Below are positions 28,919 to 37,066 of a stretch of 64,000 nucleotides of DNA, piece by piece. The notes below the pieces were generated by a model that did no database searches, was not told the DNA's origin, and saw nothing but the letters and a program-made list of their open reading frames with translations. This stretch comes from an uncultured Ulvibacter sp. (GTDB taxonomy: Bacteria; Bacteroidota; Bacteroidia; Flavobacteriales; Flavobacteriaceae). A program made the translations under genes and the position numbers. Position 1 is the first letter of the stretch. Each line of letters opens with the position of its first letter. The stretch covers positions 58,370-122,369 of the forward strand of contig CALIAF010000009.1 in the NCBI GenBank assembly GCA_938041335.1, read 5' to 3'.

Positions 28919-30487
28919 TTGACATTAAAACTAAACATCAAAGATACATTTAGTAGAGAATTACCCGCAGATCCTATTCTTGAAAATTCAAGACGACAGG
29001 TACGAGAGGCGTGCTTTTCATATGTAACACCCAAGAAAACCGCTCACCCAAAATTGGTTCATTTCTCTTCGGAAATGTTACAAGAATTAGGTCTTTCTAA
29101 AGAAGATGCTGCTAGTGATTCATTTTTAAACGTGTTTTCTGGTAATTCGGTTTTACCAGATACAAACCCTTATGCAATGTGTTATGGAGGTCATCAATTT
29201 GGCAACTGGGCAGGGCAGCTAGGGGATGGGCGGGCTATTAACCTTTCCGAAGTAAAACATAATGGCAAAAACTGGGCAATACAGCTTAAAGGAGCAGGTG
29301 AGACGCCTTATTCTAGAACTGCAGATGGCTTAGCTGTATTAAGATCATCTATAAGAGAATACCTGTGTAGTGAAGCTATGCACCATCTAGGGATACCTAC
29401 TACAAGAGCTTTATCTTTAATGCTAAGTGGCGATATGGTAATGCGTGATGTTATGTATGATGGAAATCCTGCTTACGAAAAAGGTGCAATTGTTTCGCGT
29501 GCTGCGGCTTCATTTTTACGATTTGGGAGTTATGAAATCTTAGCAACGCAACAGGACACAGACACCTTAAAAACATTGGTAGATTATACTATTAAATATC
29601 ATTACCCAACACTTGGTGGACCTTCTAAAGAGACGTATTGCCAGTTTTTTAAAGAAGTAGCTGTACGAAGTATGGAGATGGTGATCCATTGGCAACGGGT
29701 TGGGTTTGTGCACGGAGTAATGAATACAGATAACATGTCCATTTTAGGCTTAACAATAGATTATGGTCCTTATGGATGGCTAGAAGATTACGATCATCAT
29801 TGGACACCAAATACAACAGATAGCGCAAACAAACGCTACAGATATGGTACACAACCCCAGATAGTGTTTTGGAATCTTCTACAACTCGCTAATGCGCTGT
29901 ATCCCTTAATTGAGGAAGTTGAGCCATTAGAAAATGTCCTACACGAGTACCAACGTGACGTCAAAATTGCTTACCTAAATATGATGAAATCAAAACTAGG
30001 GCTTGTGGAAACGAACGACCAAGACGACCAGCTTATCAGCTCTTTGGAAGGTATTTTACAGCGCACAGAAACAGATATGACCATTTTTTTTAGGAAGTTA
30101 GCACAGTTTAAAACTGGAGATGCTGGCAAAGGATTTGTTCTAGTTTCAGACGCTTTTTATACTCCCAATGAAATTAGTGATGCCTTAAAAAAAATATGGA
30201 TCACTTGGTTTTCAAAATATGCAGAACGCCTTTCTCTAGAAACCATAAGTGATAGCGATCGAGCCATGGCTATGAATAAAATAAATCCGAAATATGTGTT
30301 ACGTAATTATATGGCACAACTTGCCATAGATGATGCAGATAGACAGGATTACAGATTAATTGATGAACTTTTTCAAATACTAAAGAAACCCTATGACGAG
30401 CAACCGGAACATGAAAAGTGGTTTGCAAAACGTCCAGAATGGGCGCGAAACAAAGTGGGTTGCTCTATGTTGTCTTGCAGTTCTTAA
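28919..30487 (+). CDS. selO: Protein adenylyltransferase SelO (YdiU/UPF0061)
   Basis: The 522-residue product begins at a TTG (28919): an in-frame TAA at 28901-28903 rules out anything longer, and the N-terminus FSRELPADP is the normal SelO start. A purine-rich AAGAAGGGA lies 5-14 nt upstream. Family motifs are GGHQFGNWAGQLGDGRA, the glycine-rich QLKGAGETPYSR, RSSIREYLCSEAMHHLG and the active-site stretch VHGVMNTDNMS with IDYGPYG. SelO is a pseudokinase-fold enzyme that transfers AMP from ATP to Ser/Thr/Tyr hydroxyls. The C-terminus ends CSMLSCSS, keeping the conserved terminal Cys. It precedes msrA, a sensible redox-repair pair. Confidence 0.95.
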   Translation: MTLKLNIKDTFSRELPADPILENSRRQVREACFSYVTPKKTAHPKLVHFSSEMLQELGLSKEDAASDSFLNVFSGNSVLPDTNPYAMCYGGHQFGNWAGQLGDGRAINLSEVKHNGKNWAIQLKGAGETPYSRTADGLAVLRSSIREYLCSEAMHHLGIPTTRALSLMLSGDMVMRDVMYDGNPAYEKGAIVSRAAASFLRFGSYEILATQQDTDTLKTLVDYTIKYHYPTLGGPSKETYCQFFKEVAVRSMEMVIHWQRVGFVHGVMNTDNMSILGLTIDYGPYGWLEDYDHHWTPNTTDSANKRYRYGTQPQIVFWNLLQLANALYPLIEEVEPLENVLHEYQRDVKIAYLNMMKSKLGLVETNDQDDQLISSLEGILQRTETDMTIFFRKLAQFKTGDAGKGFVLVSDAFYTPNEISDALKKIWITWFSKYAERLSLETISDSDRAMAMNKINPKYVLRNYMAQLAIDDADRQDYRLIDELFQILKKPYDEQPEHEKWFAKRPEWARNKVGCSMLSCSS

Positions 30488-30556
30488 GTATTAAAACAAT
30501 ACTATTATTAAATTTAAATACGATACAAGATTAAATTAAACCTTAAAAAGAACATT

Positions 30557-31063
30557 ATGAAAAATTATAAGAAAGCGTATATCGCTGGAGGTTGTTTCTG
30601 GGGCATGGAAGATTTATTTAGAACAAGACCAGGTATAAAAAATACAGAAGTAGGATATCAAGGTGGAGAAAATGAAAATCCAACATACAGAAACCATCCT
30701 GGTCACGCAGAAGGAATTGAACTTACCTATGACCCTGATGAGACTTCTTTTAAAGAAATTCTAGATTATTTTTTTAGAATTCATAATCCTACAACGTTAG
30801 ACCAGCAAGGTAATGATAGAGGATCAAGTTACAGATCCGCAATATTTATTCAAAATGAAGAAGAAAGAGCAGCGGCAGAAGCGGTTATTAAAATAGTAAA
30901 CGAATCTAACAAATGGGAGGGAGATGTGGTGACTACACTAGAACCTTATGCCACGTTTTGGCCAGCAGAAGACAATCATCAAGATTATTTAATTAAGAAC
31001 CCTAATGGGTATACTTGTCATTATGAAAGATTTGGTGAATCATTTATATCTAATGCAGATTAA
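30557..31063 (+). CDS. msrA: Peptide-methionine (S)-S-oxide reductase
   Basis: The 168-residue protein has the MsrA active-site motif GGCFWGMED with the catalytic Cys at about residue 13, then VGYQGGENENPTYRNH, GHAEGIELTYDPD and FFRIHNPTTLDQQGNDRGSS, the whole family signature. The usual YTGG reads YQGG. A second Cys near residue 154 (YTCHYERF) may be the resolving one. MsrA reduces methionine-S-sulfoxide in proteins with thioredoxin. It lies 69 nt after selO on the same strand. Confidence 0.96.
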   Translation: MKNYKKAYIAGGCFWGMEDLFRTRPGIKNTEVGYQGGENENPTYRNHPGHAEGIELTYDPDETSFKEILDYFFRIHNPTTLDQQGNDRGSSYRSAIFIQNEEERAAAEAVIKIVNESNKWEGDVVTTLEPYATFWPAEDNHQDYLIKNPNGYTCHYERFGESFISNAD

Positions 31064-31198
31064 TGATAATTGATCCATCTACAAAGAATTGGTCTCTCTA
31101 TATTATTAATTATAGGAACCTTAGAAAAACTGACAATGTCATCTCAATTTCACAATCATAGAAGTAAAAACTAATTAGATACAAAAACAATACATATT

Positions 31199-31462
31199 AT
31201 GAGCCTACTACAAAATCTCAAAGACTATTTCAAGAACAAAGAAAACAAAGATGAAACCGCTATAGCACCAGTTGGTGTATGTCCCAATTGTTTTGGAAAA
31301 CAAGAATGGGATGGCGAGTATTATAAATTTATGAAAGGCCAAAACGCAAACCCAAGTGAAGCGGTTTACAATAGTTTTGTACAAGATGTGGCCAGAAAGC
31401 TAGATAAGATTACAATAAAGGAGAACGCTTATTCGTGTGAAACTTGTAAAATGACATATTAA
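31199..31462 (+). CDS. Small zinc-ribbon-like protein
   Basis: An 87-residue protein with two Cys pairs, CPNC at about residues 28-31 and CETC at about 81-84, spaced 50 residues apart; together they could bind one zinc. A charged N-terminal helix (LQNLKDYFKNKENKDE) precedes them. It resembles conserved short flavobacterial proteins with no assigned role. Its position after msrA suggests a link to redox stress, but nothing in the sequence proves it. Confidence 0.7.
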   Translation: MSLLQNLKDYFKNKENKDETAIAPVGVCPNCFGKQEWDGEYYKFMKGQNANPSEAVYNSFVQDVARKLDKITIKENAYSCETCKMTY

Positions 31463-31512
31463 AATTTGTTATTCTTCAGAAATAATATAAAAATCGTTTT
31501 TTTATTAATCCC

Positions 31513-31520
31513 TATCTTTG
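31513..31520 (+). promoter_or_regulatory. Flavobacterial -7 box (TATCTTTG) for lipoprotein gene
   Basis: An exact TAnnTTTG, 16 nt before the ATG at 31537. Confidence 0.6.
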
Positions 31521-31536
31521 ATTAAAACCACCTCTT

Positions 31537-32154
31537 ATGATAAAATATAGCTGCTTATTACTTGTAACACTATCGATATTCGCTTGTAAAAACGAAGCGT
31601 CAGATGAGGTGAATAAGGCGAACGAAAGTAACACTATAACAAGTGTTAGCGGGGTCAATGAAACTTCTACTGTATTCTGGAATACCTTACAATCGCACTG
31701 CGGAAATGCCTACGGTGGAGTACTTGAGCTTCCGGAAGAAGATCCAGACTTTGGTGGTAAGGAATTGGTAATGCACCTCAGGGCTTGCTCAGAGAATGAA
31801 ATAAAAATTCCATTTTTTGTGGGGGATGATAAGTCACGTACTTGGATATTGACCATGAATGATGGTATTATTAGCCTAAAACACGATCATCGTCATGAAG
31901 ATGGGAGTGAAGATGAGGTTAATTTTTATGGAGGTACAGCCTCTAATCAAGGAAAAGCAAATTTGCAAATGTTCCCAGCAGATGTTCACACCCAAAAATT
32001 GATACCTGCTGCAGCATCAAACGTATGGTGGATAACCGTTGACGAGAATAGCTTTACTTATAATCTAAGGCGTTTGGGTACAGACCGTGTATTTAAAGTG
32101 GTGATGGATCTCACAAAACCTATAGATACTCCAGGTGCTCCTTGGGGTTGGTAG
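31537..32154 (+). CDS. Secreted lipoprotein of unknown function
   Basis: The 205-residue protein has a lipoprotein signal (MIKYSCLLLVTLSIFACKNE, Cys about 17). The mature part carries a Cys-containing segment SHCGNAYGGVLELPEEDP, a His/Asp-rich stretch ISLKHDHRHEDGSEDEVNFY and ends GAPWGW. The pattern is shared with a family of uncharacterised Bacteroidota lipoproteins. The HDHRHED stretch could bind metal, but this is only a suggestion. It has its own promoter. Confidence 0.75.
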   Translation: MIKYSCLLLVTLSIFACKNEASDEVNKANESNTITSVSGVNETSTVFWNTLQSHCGNAYGGVLELPEEDPDFGGKELVMHLRACSENEIKIPFFVGDDKSRTWILTMNDGIISLKHDHRHEDGSEDEVNFYGGTASNQGKANLQMFPADVHTQKLIPAAASNVWWITVDENSFTYNLRRLGTDRVFKVVMDLTKPIDTPGAPWGW

Positions 32155-32198
32155 GGAGGCGCAACACGTATTAAATACTAATTTAAAGGTACTTGGTA

Positions 32199-32254
32199 AT
32201 TAATGGCATTGTTATTGAATACGGTATAGTATTAATAAATTAAATTACAATATT
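32199..32254 (+). promoter_or_regulatory. Conserved leader of cold-shock gene, copy 2
   Basis: Repeats ATTAATGGCATTGT and TATTAATAAATTAAATTA of the leader at 24381-24436 in the same order and at nearly the same spacing to the ATG. Confidence 0.5.
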
Positions 32255-32446
32255 ATGAGTAAAGGAACAGTAAAATTTTTCAACGACACAAAAGGTTTTG
32301 GATTCATCACTGAAGAAGGAGTTGAAAAAGACCACTTCGTTCACATTTCGGGATTAATCGATGAGATTAGAGAAGGTGACGTCGTGGAGTTCGAATTAAC
32401 AGAAGGAAATAAAGGATTAAATGCCGTTAACGTAAAAGTTATCTAA
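32255..32446 (+). CDS. Cold-shock protein, CspA type (copy 2)
   Basis: A 63-residue cold-shock domain identical to copy 1 over its first 42 residues and nearly so to the end. RNP1 (KGFGFI) and the HFVHISG element are intact. The third bases differ in places (for example in the codons for DTKGFGF), so the copies are not a very recent duplication or have been kept by selection on the protein. It has a conserved leader and a strong terminator. Confidence 0.95.
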   Translation: MSKGTVKFFNDTKGFGFITEEGVEKDHFVHISGLIDEIREGDVVEFELTEGNKGLNAVNVKVI

Positions 32447-32466
32447 ATATACTATCAAACATTTTC

Positions 32467-32500
32467 AAAAGCGCCCATCTTAATTGATGGGCGCTTTTTA
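32467..32500 (+). terminator. Intrinsic terminator of cold-shock gene 2
   Basis: AAAAGCGCCCATC (32467-32479) and GATGGGCGCTTTT (32486-32498) form a perfect 13-bp stem with a six-base loop and T run. Confidence 0.92.
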
Positions 32501-32510
32501 TATACAATAA

Positions 32511-32541
32511 TTTGAACAGCTCATATAGGTGCGTATCTTTG
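32511..32541 (+). promoter_or_regulatory. Full flavobacterial promoter (TTTG-N19-TATCTTTG)
   Basis: TTTG at 32511-32514, exactly 19 bases, then TATCTTTG at 32534-32541: both consensus elements at consensus spacing. The expected start of transcription is about 32548, 80 nt before the SDR gene and right at a 15-codon ORF. Confidence 0.75.
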
Positions 32542-32548
32542 CCGCAAT

Positions 32549-32596
32549 ATGACTACTTCAAAAAAGGGATTTAGGTTTTCTATTGGTGTAGTATAG
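32549..32596 (+). CDS. Possible leaderless 15-codon upstream ORF
   Basis: ATG at 32549 opens MTTSKKGFRFSIGVV and stops at TAG 32594. It begins at the base where the promoter predicts transcription to start, so it would be leaderless, and it ends 33 nt before the SDR gene. It may be a regulatory leader peptide, the stump of a lost gene, or chance. Confidence 0.25.
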   Translation: MTTSKKGFRFSIGVV

Positions 32597-32629
32597 AATC
32601 TAGGCATATTTCAGAAGATAAAAACAGCT

Positions 32630-34165
32630 ATGAGTACAGACAAACACAGCCTAGAGATTGATGCATGCATAAAGACATTGCAGGCATTACTTGAAGATAC
32701 AAATCAGTTGTTTGAGTTGCCAGAAGAACAGCGAGTTGCGCTCTACAAGGTAGCTGGCGAATTATCTAGACCTAATCGCGCAGAGTTTAAACGAAGGCGA
32801 AAAGACGCTAAGAAAGCGACTAAGCGAAAAATGATTGCTAGAGACAAGCATGCGCGCAAAACTACGGGTATTCGAACCGCAAGAGAAGCCGATTTGTTTG
32901 TTGCACCAAAGCTTTTAACTGCGGCAGTTTTGCCAGAAGATACGCCAGAACTAGAATCGCCACGTAACTGTTACGTATGTAAAGTTGTGTACACAAAACT
33001 GCATCATTTTTATGATACCATGTGTACAGATTGCGGTGATCTAAACTATGCAAAACGTTTTCAGACCACAGATTTGCGTGATCAAGTAGCTGTGATTACT
33101 GGTTCGCGATTAAAAATAGGCTATCATATTACATTAATTCTATTGCGCTCTGGAGCTACAGTTGTCGCTACCACAAGATTTCCAGCAGATGCTGCGATAC
33201 GGTATGCTAAAGAAGAAGATTATAACCAATGGAGCGATCGGTTACACATACACGGTTTAGATTTAAGACATATACCCAGTGTAGAGATTTTCTGTAATTA
33301 TATTGAGCAGAAATACGATAGGCTTGATATTCTTATTAATAACGCGGCGCAAACGGTACGAAGGCCATCTGGATTTTACTTTCATTTAATGGAAAATGAA
33401 AAGTTACCGATTGATCAATTGCCTAAGCTAGCTCAAAACTTATTAAAAGATCATGAAAGTTGCCTAGAAGAATTATCAAGCTTGAGCGCAAGTGCTACAA
33501 AAACAAATAAAAACAACGTGCTCCCAGTAACATGGCACGGTCCAGAACCTGGAATAGGGCTACGCAACTCAGCTGAATTATCACAAATACCCTATAGTTT
33601 TGACAATACGCTTCAGGTTTCTGAAGTTTTCCCAGAAGGGAAACTGGACGCAGATTTACAACAGGTAGATTTACGTAAAACAAATAGTTGGCGTTTAAAA
33701 TTGGGCGAAATCGAAACTACAGAAATGGTAGAGGTGCAGCTGGTAAATGCAGTAGCACCTTTTGTATTGTGCAATCGCCTGTCACAATTAATGATGAAAG
33801 AGAACACGGGCAAAAAACATATCATTAACGTGTCTGCGATGGAAGGGAAGTTTCACCGCTTTAAAAAAGAAGACCGTCACCCGCATACCAATATGGCTAA
33901 GGCGGCTTTAAATATGCTCACACATACCTCGGCCGCTACTTTTGCCAAGTCTGGTATTTATATGAATGCCGTAGATACGGGGTGGGTTACCGATGAAGAT
34001 CCGGTCGAACTTTCTAACAAGAAAGTAGAAGTTCATGATTTTCAGCCCCCACTTGATATTGTAGATGGTGCAGCACGGGTTATGGATCCATTAATAGATG
34101 GTATTAACACAGGTAAACACTGGTGCGGTAAGTTCTTAAAAGATTATTTTCCAATAGATTGGTAA
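32630..34165 (+). CDS. Atypical SDR-family oxidoreductase with N-terminal Cys-pair region
   Basis: The 511-residue protein has a basic N-terminal region (to about residue 115), a four-Cys motif CYVC...CTDC (about 117-137) likely to bind zinc, then a Rossmann fold: [54 protein letters not shown] and [10 protein letters not shown]. The cofactor loop TGSRLKIG replaces the usual TGxxxGIG, and the catalytic YxxxK position reads TNMAK, so the Tyr is absent. A long insertion lies between the NNAA strand and the active site. Function is unknown. It has its own strong promoter at 32511. Confidence 0.75.
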   Translation: MSTDKHSLEIDACIKTLQALLEDTNQLFELPEEQRVALYKVAGELSRPNRAEFKRRRKDAKKATKRKMIARDKHARKTTGIRTAREADLFVAPKLLTAAVLPEDTPELESPRNCYVCKVVYTKLHHFYDTMCTDCGDLNYAKRFQTTDLRDQVAVITGSRLKIGYHITLILLRSGATVVATTRFPADAAIRYAKEEDYNQWSDRLHIHGLDLRHIPSVEIFCNYIEQKYDRLDILINNAAQTVRRPSGFYFHLMENEKLPIDQLPKLAQNLLKDHESCLEELSSLSASATKTNKNNVLPVTWHGPEPGIGLRNSAELSQIPYSFDNTLQVSEVFPEGKLDADLQQVDLRKTNSWRLKLGEIETTEMVEVQLVNAVAPFVLCNRLSQLMMKENTGKKHIINVSAMEGKFHRFKKEDRHPHTNMAKAALNMLTHTSAATFAKSGIYMNAVDTGWVTDEDPVELSNKKVEVHDFQPPLDIVDGAARVMDPLIDGINTGKHWCGKFLKDYFPIDW

Positions 34166-34167
34166 GT

Positions 34168-35067
34168 TTACGAATACAAAATCAAAAACACACCAATAAG
34201 TATACCCGCTAAGGGCACCAGTTTTTTACGTTTGTTTTTCTCTCTAAAAACTAAGCCTCCAATAACAACAGCAATAATAAGTTGGCTTCGTTTAATGGCA
34301 GACAGCAGCATGATAAGTGCTTCGGGATCTTGCAGCGCTTTAAAATAAAAATAATCTGCTGCTTGTAATAATACACCCACCGCTATTATTGACCATCTAA
34401 ATGTAAATGCGCGTCGTTTCTCTGCATATGGAAACCAAGTAATACTGAGTATGACTAACAAGATGAGAAGGGTATATAAACAAAACCAAAACTGAAGTGT
34501 TTGTGGGTTTAGGCTCAAATTTTGGATTAAAAACTTATCATACAAGCCACTACTGGCGCCTAAGAAGGTCGCGCCTATAATAGCAAAGATCCATTTATTT
34601 CGTTTAAAAATGATGCCTTCTTTTTTGCCGATTCTTGAGTATAGCATTACAGAAAATATGATCACAAAAAAACCAAGCCATTGATATACATTAGGACTTT
34701 CTTTATAGATAATAATAGCTCCAATAAAGGTAAAGAAAGGACCTGCAGATCGTATTGGGGTGACTATGGTAAGCGGCAAATGTTTTAAGGCTTGGTAGGC
34801 TAAGATCCAAGAACCTGCCATAATCATTGACTTTATAAAGATGTAACCATGTGTTTGCCATGGGATTTCTTGAAAATCATACCCGTGGTTTGCTGCATAG
34901 TCTGGGTAAAAAATTGCTAAAATATAAAAGGTAGCAACAAATATAAAACCACTAGCGATCGTACCTAAAAGCACAGGGAATACCTCATTACCTTGCACCG
35001 CATGTTTTTTACATAGGTTATGTAATCCTAAAAAAAGTGCCGCCAATAAGCCTAAATACATCCACAT
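34168..35067 (-). CDS. EamA/DMT-family transporter
   Basis: The 299-residue protein consists of ten predicted membrane segments in two EamA halves (first half to about residue 145, including PLTIVTPIRSAGPFFTFIGA; second half including FLGASSGLYDKFLI). DMT transporters move small metabolites across the inner membrane; the substrate cannot be told. The stop is 3 nt from the stop of the convergent SDR gene. A CGAAGATA at 35072-35079 (TATCTTCG on the coding strand) would put transcription start at the ATG, so the message may be leaderless. Confidence 0.88.
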   Translation of the reverse strand: MWMYLGLLAALFLGLHNLCKKHAVQGNEVFPVLLGTIASGFIFVATFYILAIFYPDYAANHGYDFQEIPWQTHGYIFIKSMIMAGSWILAYQALKHLPLTIVTPIRSAGPFFTFIGAIIIYKESPNVYQWLGFFVIIFSVMLYSRIGKKEGIIFKRNKWIFAIIGATFLGASSGLYDKFLIQNLSLNPQTLQFWFCLYTLLILLVILSITWFPYAEKRRAFTFRWSIIAVGVLLQAADYFYFKALQDPEALIMLLSAIKRSQLIIAVVIGGLVFREKNKRKKLVPLAGILIGVFLILYS

Positions 35068-35169
35068 CGCGCGAAGATACTTTTTTAAAGGATTTAGTAA
35101 TACTAAGCACTATGTATTTAAGCCAATAATATTAGATAGAATATGTAGTGAAATATAAAGATGCTTTTA

Positions 35170-35177
35170 TAACTTTG
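35170..35177 (+). promoter_or_regulatory. Flavobacterial -7 box (TAACTTTG) for LysM gene
   Basis: An exact TAnnTTTG, 72 nt before the ATG at 35250; no good -33 TTG is seen. Confidence 0.5.
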
Positions 35178-35249
35178 CCAGTAGTGGTAGTAGTACTTAC
35201 TGCTAATTAATGAAAATAAAATATATCAACATCCCTCAATACTATTTAT

Positions 35250-35798
35250 ATGAAAAGCCTTTCTTTACTGCTAATCCTTTGTTCATTTAGTCTTTTTGCT
35301 CAGAATACAACAACTTCTTCAGATTATGATCAAGTTACTTTAGATGGTAAAACGGCTTACATTAATGTAAAGACAGGAGTAATTACCACAGAAAGACCAA
35401 AAGGTATGGTGTCAAGTTCATATGCTGCGACCCCAGTTTCTACAAATACTGCGGCACCAATAGATGCTACAGCAAGCAAGCACATGGTGGTTGCAGGAGA
35501 AACTTTATATTCTATTTCTAAAAAGTATGGGGTTACAATAGCTCAATTAAAGGCATTAAATCCTAATATTGATATCAATGCCCTAAGTATTAACCAGCAG
35601 CTAACTGTTAATAAAACTGCGAGTTCGACTTCAACCTCTAGCACAACGACAAATACAGGGGCTACTTATGTGGTAGAAAAAGGCGATACCTTATATAGCA
35701 TTTCTAGAAAGTATAACCTCTCTGTTAGTGATGTAAAGAAAATGAACAACTTAACAACAAATGTGCTTTCTATTGGTCAAAAGCTAGTGGTTAACTAA
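35250..35798 (+). CDS. Secreted protein with two LysM domains
   Basis: The 182-residue protein has a signal peptide (ending SLFAQ), a spacer rich in Ser/Thr/Ala, and two LysM modules: about 77-121 (VVAGETLYSISKKYGVTIAQ, LKALNP, LSINQQLTV) and about 137-182 (VVEKGDTLYSISRKYNLSVS, VKKMNN, LSIGQKLVV). LysM binds N-acetylglucosamine chains in peptidoglycan. No catalytic domain is attached, so it is a binding or scaffolding protein. It is convergent with the VWA/CHAT lipoprotein cluster. Confidence 0.92.
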   Translation: MKSLSLLLILCSFSLFAQNTTTSSDYDQVTLDGKTAYINVKTGVITTERPKGMVSSSYAATPVSTNTAAPIDATASKHMVVAGETLYSISKKYGVTIAQLKALNPNIDINALSINQQLTVNKTASSTSTSSTTTNTGATYVVEKGDTLYSISRKYNLSVSDVKKMNNLTTNVLSIGQKLVVN

Positions 35799-35803
35799 TT
35801 TCC

Positions 35804-35813
35804 CTTCGGAAAT
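35804..35813 (+). repeat. Intergenic copy of the CTTCGGAAAT word
   Basis: Located 6 nt after the LysM stop. Here the word is part of an inverted repeat ATTTCC-CTTC-GGAAAT, which may act as a weak hairpin. Confidence 0.5.
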
Positions 35814-35841
35814 AGCTGTGATATATAATATAGGCAGGCAT

Positions 35842-36462
35842 TTAATGCTCCGCAATATTTTCAATCTCCAACTCTTTAATATAGCCCCAGAGTTCATCGG
35901 GTGTCATTTTAAAACCGTTGGCTTCTATACCAAAACGATCGTCTTTTAAACACTGTAGGGTCGATTTATTGCTGTTTATTTGGTACTTAACAAGGGTTTT
36001 TTGGCCATCAAAAGTCTGGGTGCGTTCATAACCTCGTTCATCTTCTTTTTCCATTTCCATGTTTTGCATCATCATAAACATAGAAACAATGGCAGCGCCA
36101 TTACCAGCACCATCAGAGATAGTGATGTTCATCATTTTTCCATCCTCGTTTTTATACGTTAACTTAAACGTACTGATTCCTAGTGTACTGCCAATGTTAA
36201 ATGCCGTCCTTTTTAAATCTCCAACTTGATCTGGCATCCAAGCTTTTATTTGTTCTTTTGTGATAGGAGTGAGGGCTGTTAGATTTTTGGTGTTTTCTTC
36301 TATGTCTTCAAAACCTTTTAAAGCCTCATTTACATTATCAAAACCTTGTTTGGCTTCTTTTACGCTGCTTGCTGCTTCTTTTATTTTATTGAGCGGGTTG
36401 TTTTCTTTTTTACAAGCCGTTACTAACAGCAGTATCAAAATAATCGTTATTCCTTTTTTCAT
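35842..36462 (-). CDS. Lipoprotein sharing a domain with the 416-residue lipoprotein upstream
   Basis: The 206-residue protein has a lipobox (LLLVTACKK, Cys about 17), a helical stretch, then a domain from about residue 66 that aligns with the C-terminus of the lipoprotein at 37067: TPITKEQIKAWMPDQVGD here, EPITSAQFESWLPEKVGD there, followed by RTAFN/RTSFQ, an ISDGAGN/ILDGAKN turn, a Met-rich helix and ELWGYIKELEI/QLWETITALDI. No known family is recognised. It is the last gene of the minus-strand lipoprotein cluster. Confidence 0.75.
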   Translation of the reverse strand: MKKGITIILILLLVTACKKENNPLNKIKEAASSVKEAKQGFDNVNEALKGFEDIEENTKNLTALTPITKEQIKAWMPDQVGDLKRTAFNIGSTLGISTFKLTYKNEDGKMMNITISDGAGNGAAIVSMFMMMQNMEMEKEDERGYERTQTFDGQKTLVKYQINSNKSTLQCLKDDRFGIEANGFKMTPDELWGYIKELEIENIAEH

Positions 36463-36465
36463 TGT

Positions 36466-36562
36466 TTAAGTTTTAGTTTCTATTACGTCAATATGGTAGG
36501 CGGTATCGCCTTCTAATGTTAATGTGTTTTTATCTTTTATTGCTGCAAAATGACTTTTTCAT
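36466..36562 (-). pseudogene. Possible frameshifted gene remnant upstream of lipoprotein
   Basis: An ATG at 36562 (MKKS...) goes quickly out of frame, while the overlapping frame from 36558 reads on for 30 codons (FAAIKDKNTLTLEGDTAY, then HIDVIETKT) to a stop 3 nt before the next ATG. The composition looks coding. One base change would join them into a short protein. It could also be a chance frame. Confidence 0.25.
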
Positions 36563-36578
36563 ACACTAATAGTGGCAT

Positions 36579-37055
36579 TTATTTATTCTTATTTAGTACT
36601 TTAAATTCACCTTTGGTGATTTCTATATCGGTGGCATTTCCGGTGCTTGTGCAGGTAATGGAAAATTTCCCTTTTAAATAGTTACCCTCTTTTGATATAT
36701 CAATGCTTCCTTTTCCTCTTACTCTTGATGCGATCCAAGTACCTTTATCGCTGGTATAGACCACACTAATTTTACCCTCGCCTATAGTATATAATGCTGG
36801 TCCTTTTGACTCATCTAAAAATATTTTAAGTTTCTGATTTTTACCTTTATCTGCAGCCAATAATGTGAAATTATTTAGGCTTGATAAATTGCTTGGAGTC
36901 TCTGTGTAAAAAGCGACACCATCAACCGTTGCTTTTAGATAGGTGTCATTTTGAGTTTGTACTATTTTAACATCTTCTGTCTGTTTATTTTTATTGGTTT
37001 CAGAACAACTCAACATTATTCCTATAATTACTACTAGTAAGATTCGTTTTTTCAT
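36579..37055 (-). CDS. Small lipoprotein with beta-sandwich-like domain
   Basis: The 158-residue protein has a lipobox (IGIMLSCSE, Cys about 17) and a mature domain of alternating strands (YLKATVDGVAFYTETPSN, LYTIGEGKISVVYTSD, GKFSITCTSTGN, ITKGEFKVLNK). This pattern, beginning ATVDGVAF and ending GEFKV, recurs in short uncharacterised Bacteroidota lipoproteins. It starts 11 nt after the 416-residue lipoprotein gene, so the two are co-transcribed. Confidence 0.75.
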   Translation of the reverse strand: MKKRILLVVIIGIMLSCSETNKNKQTEDVKIVQTQNDTYLKATVDGVAFYTETPSNLSSLNNFTLLAADKGKNQKLKIFLDESKGPALYTIGEGKISVVYTSDKGTWIASRVRGKGSIDISKEGNYLKGKFSITCTSTGNATDIEITKGEFKVLNKNK

Positions 37056-37066
37056 TCTATCTCATT

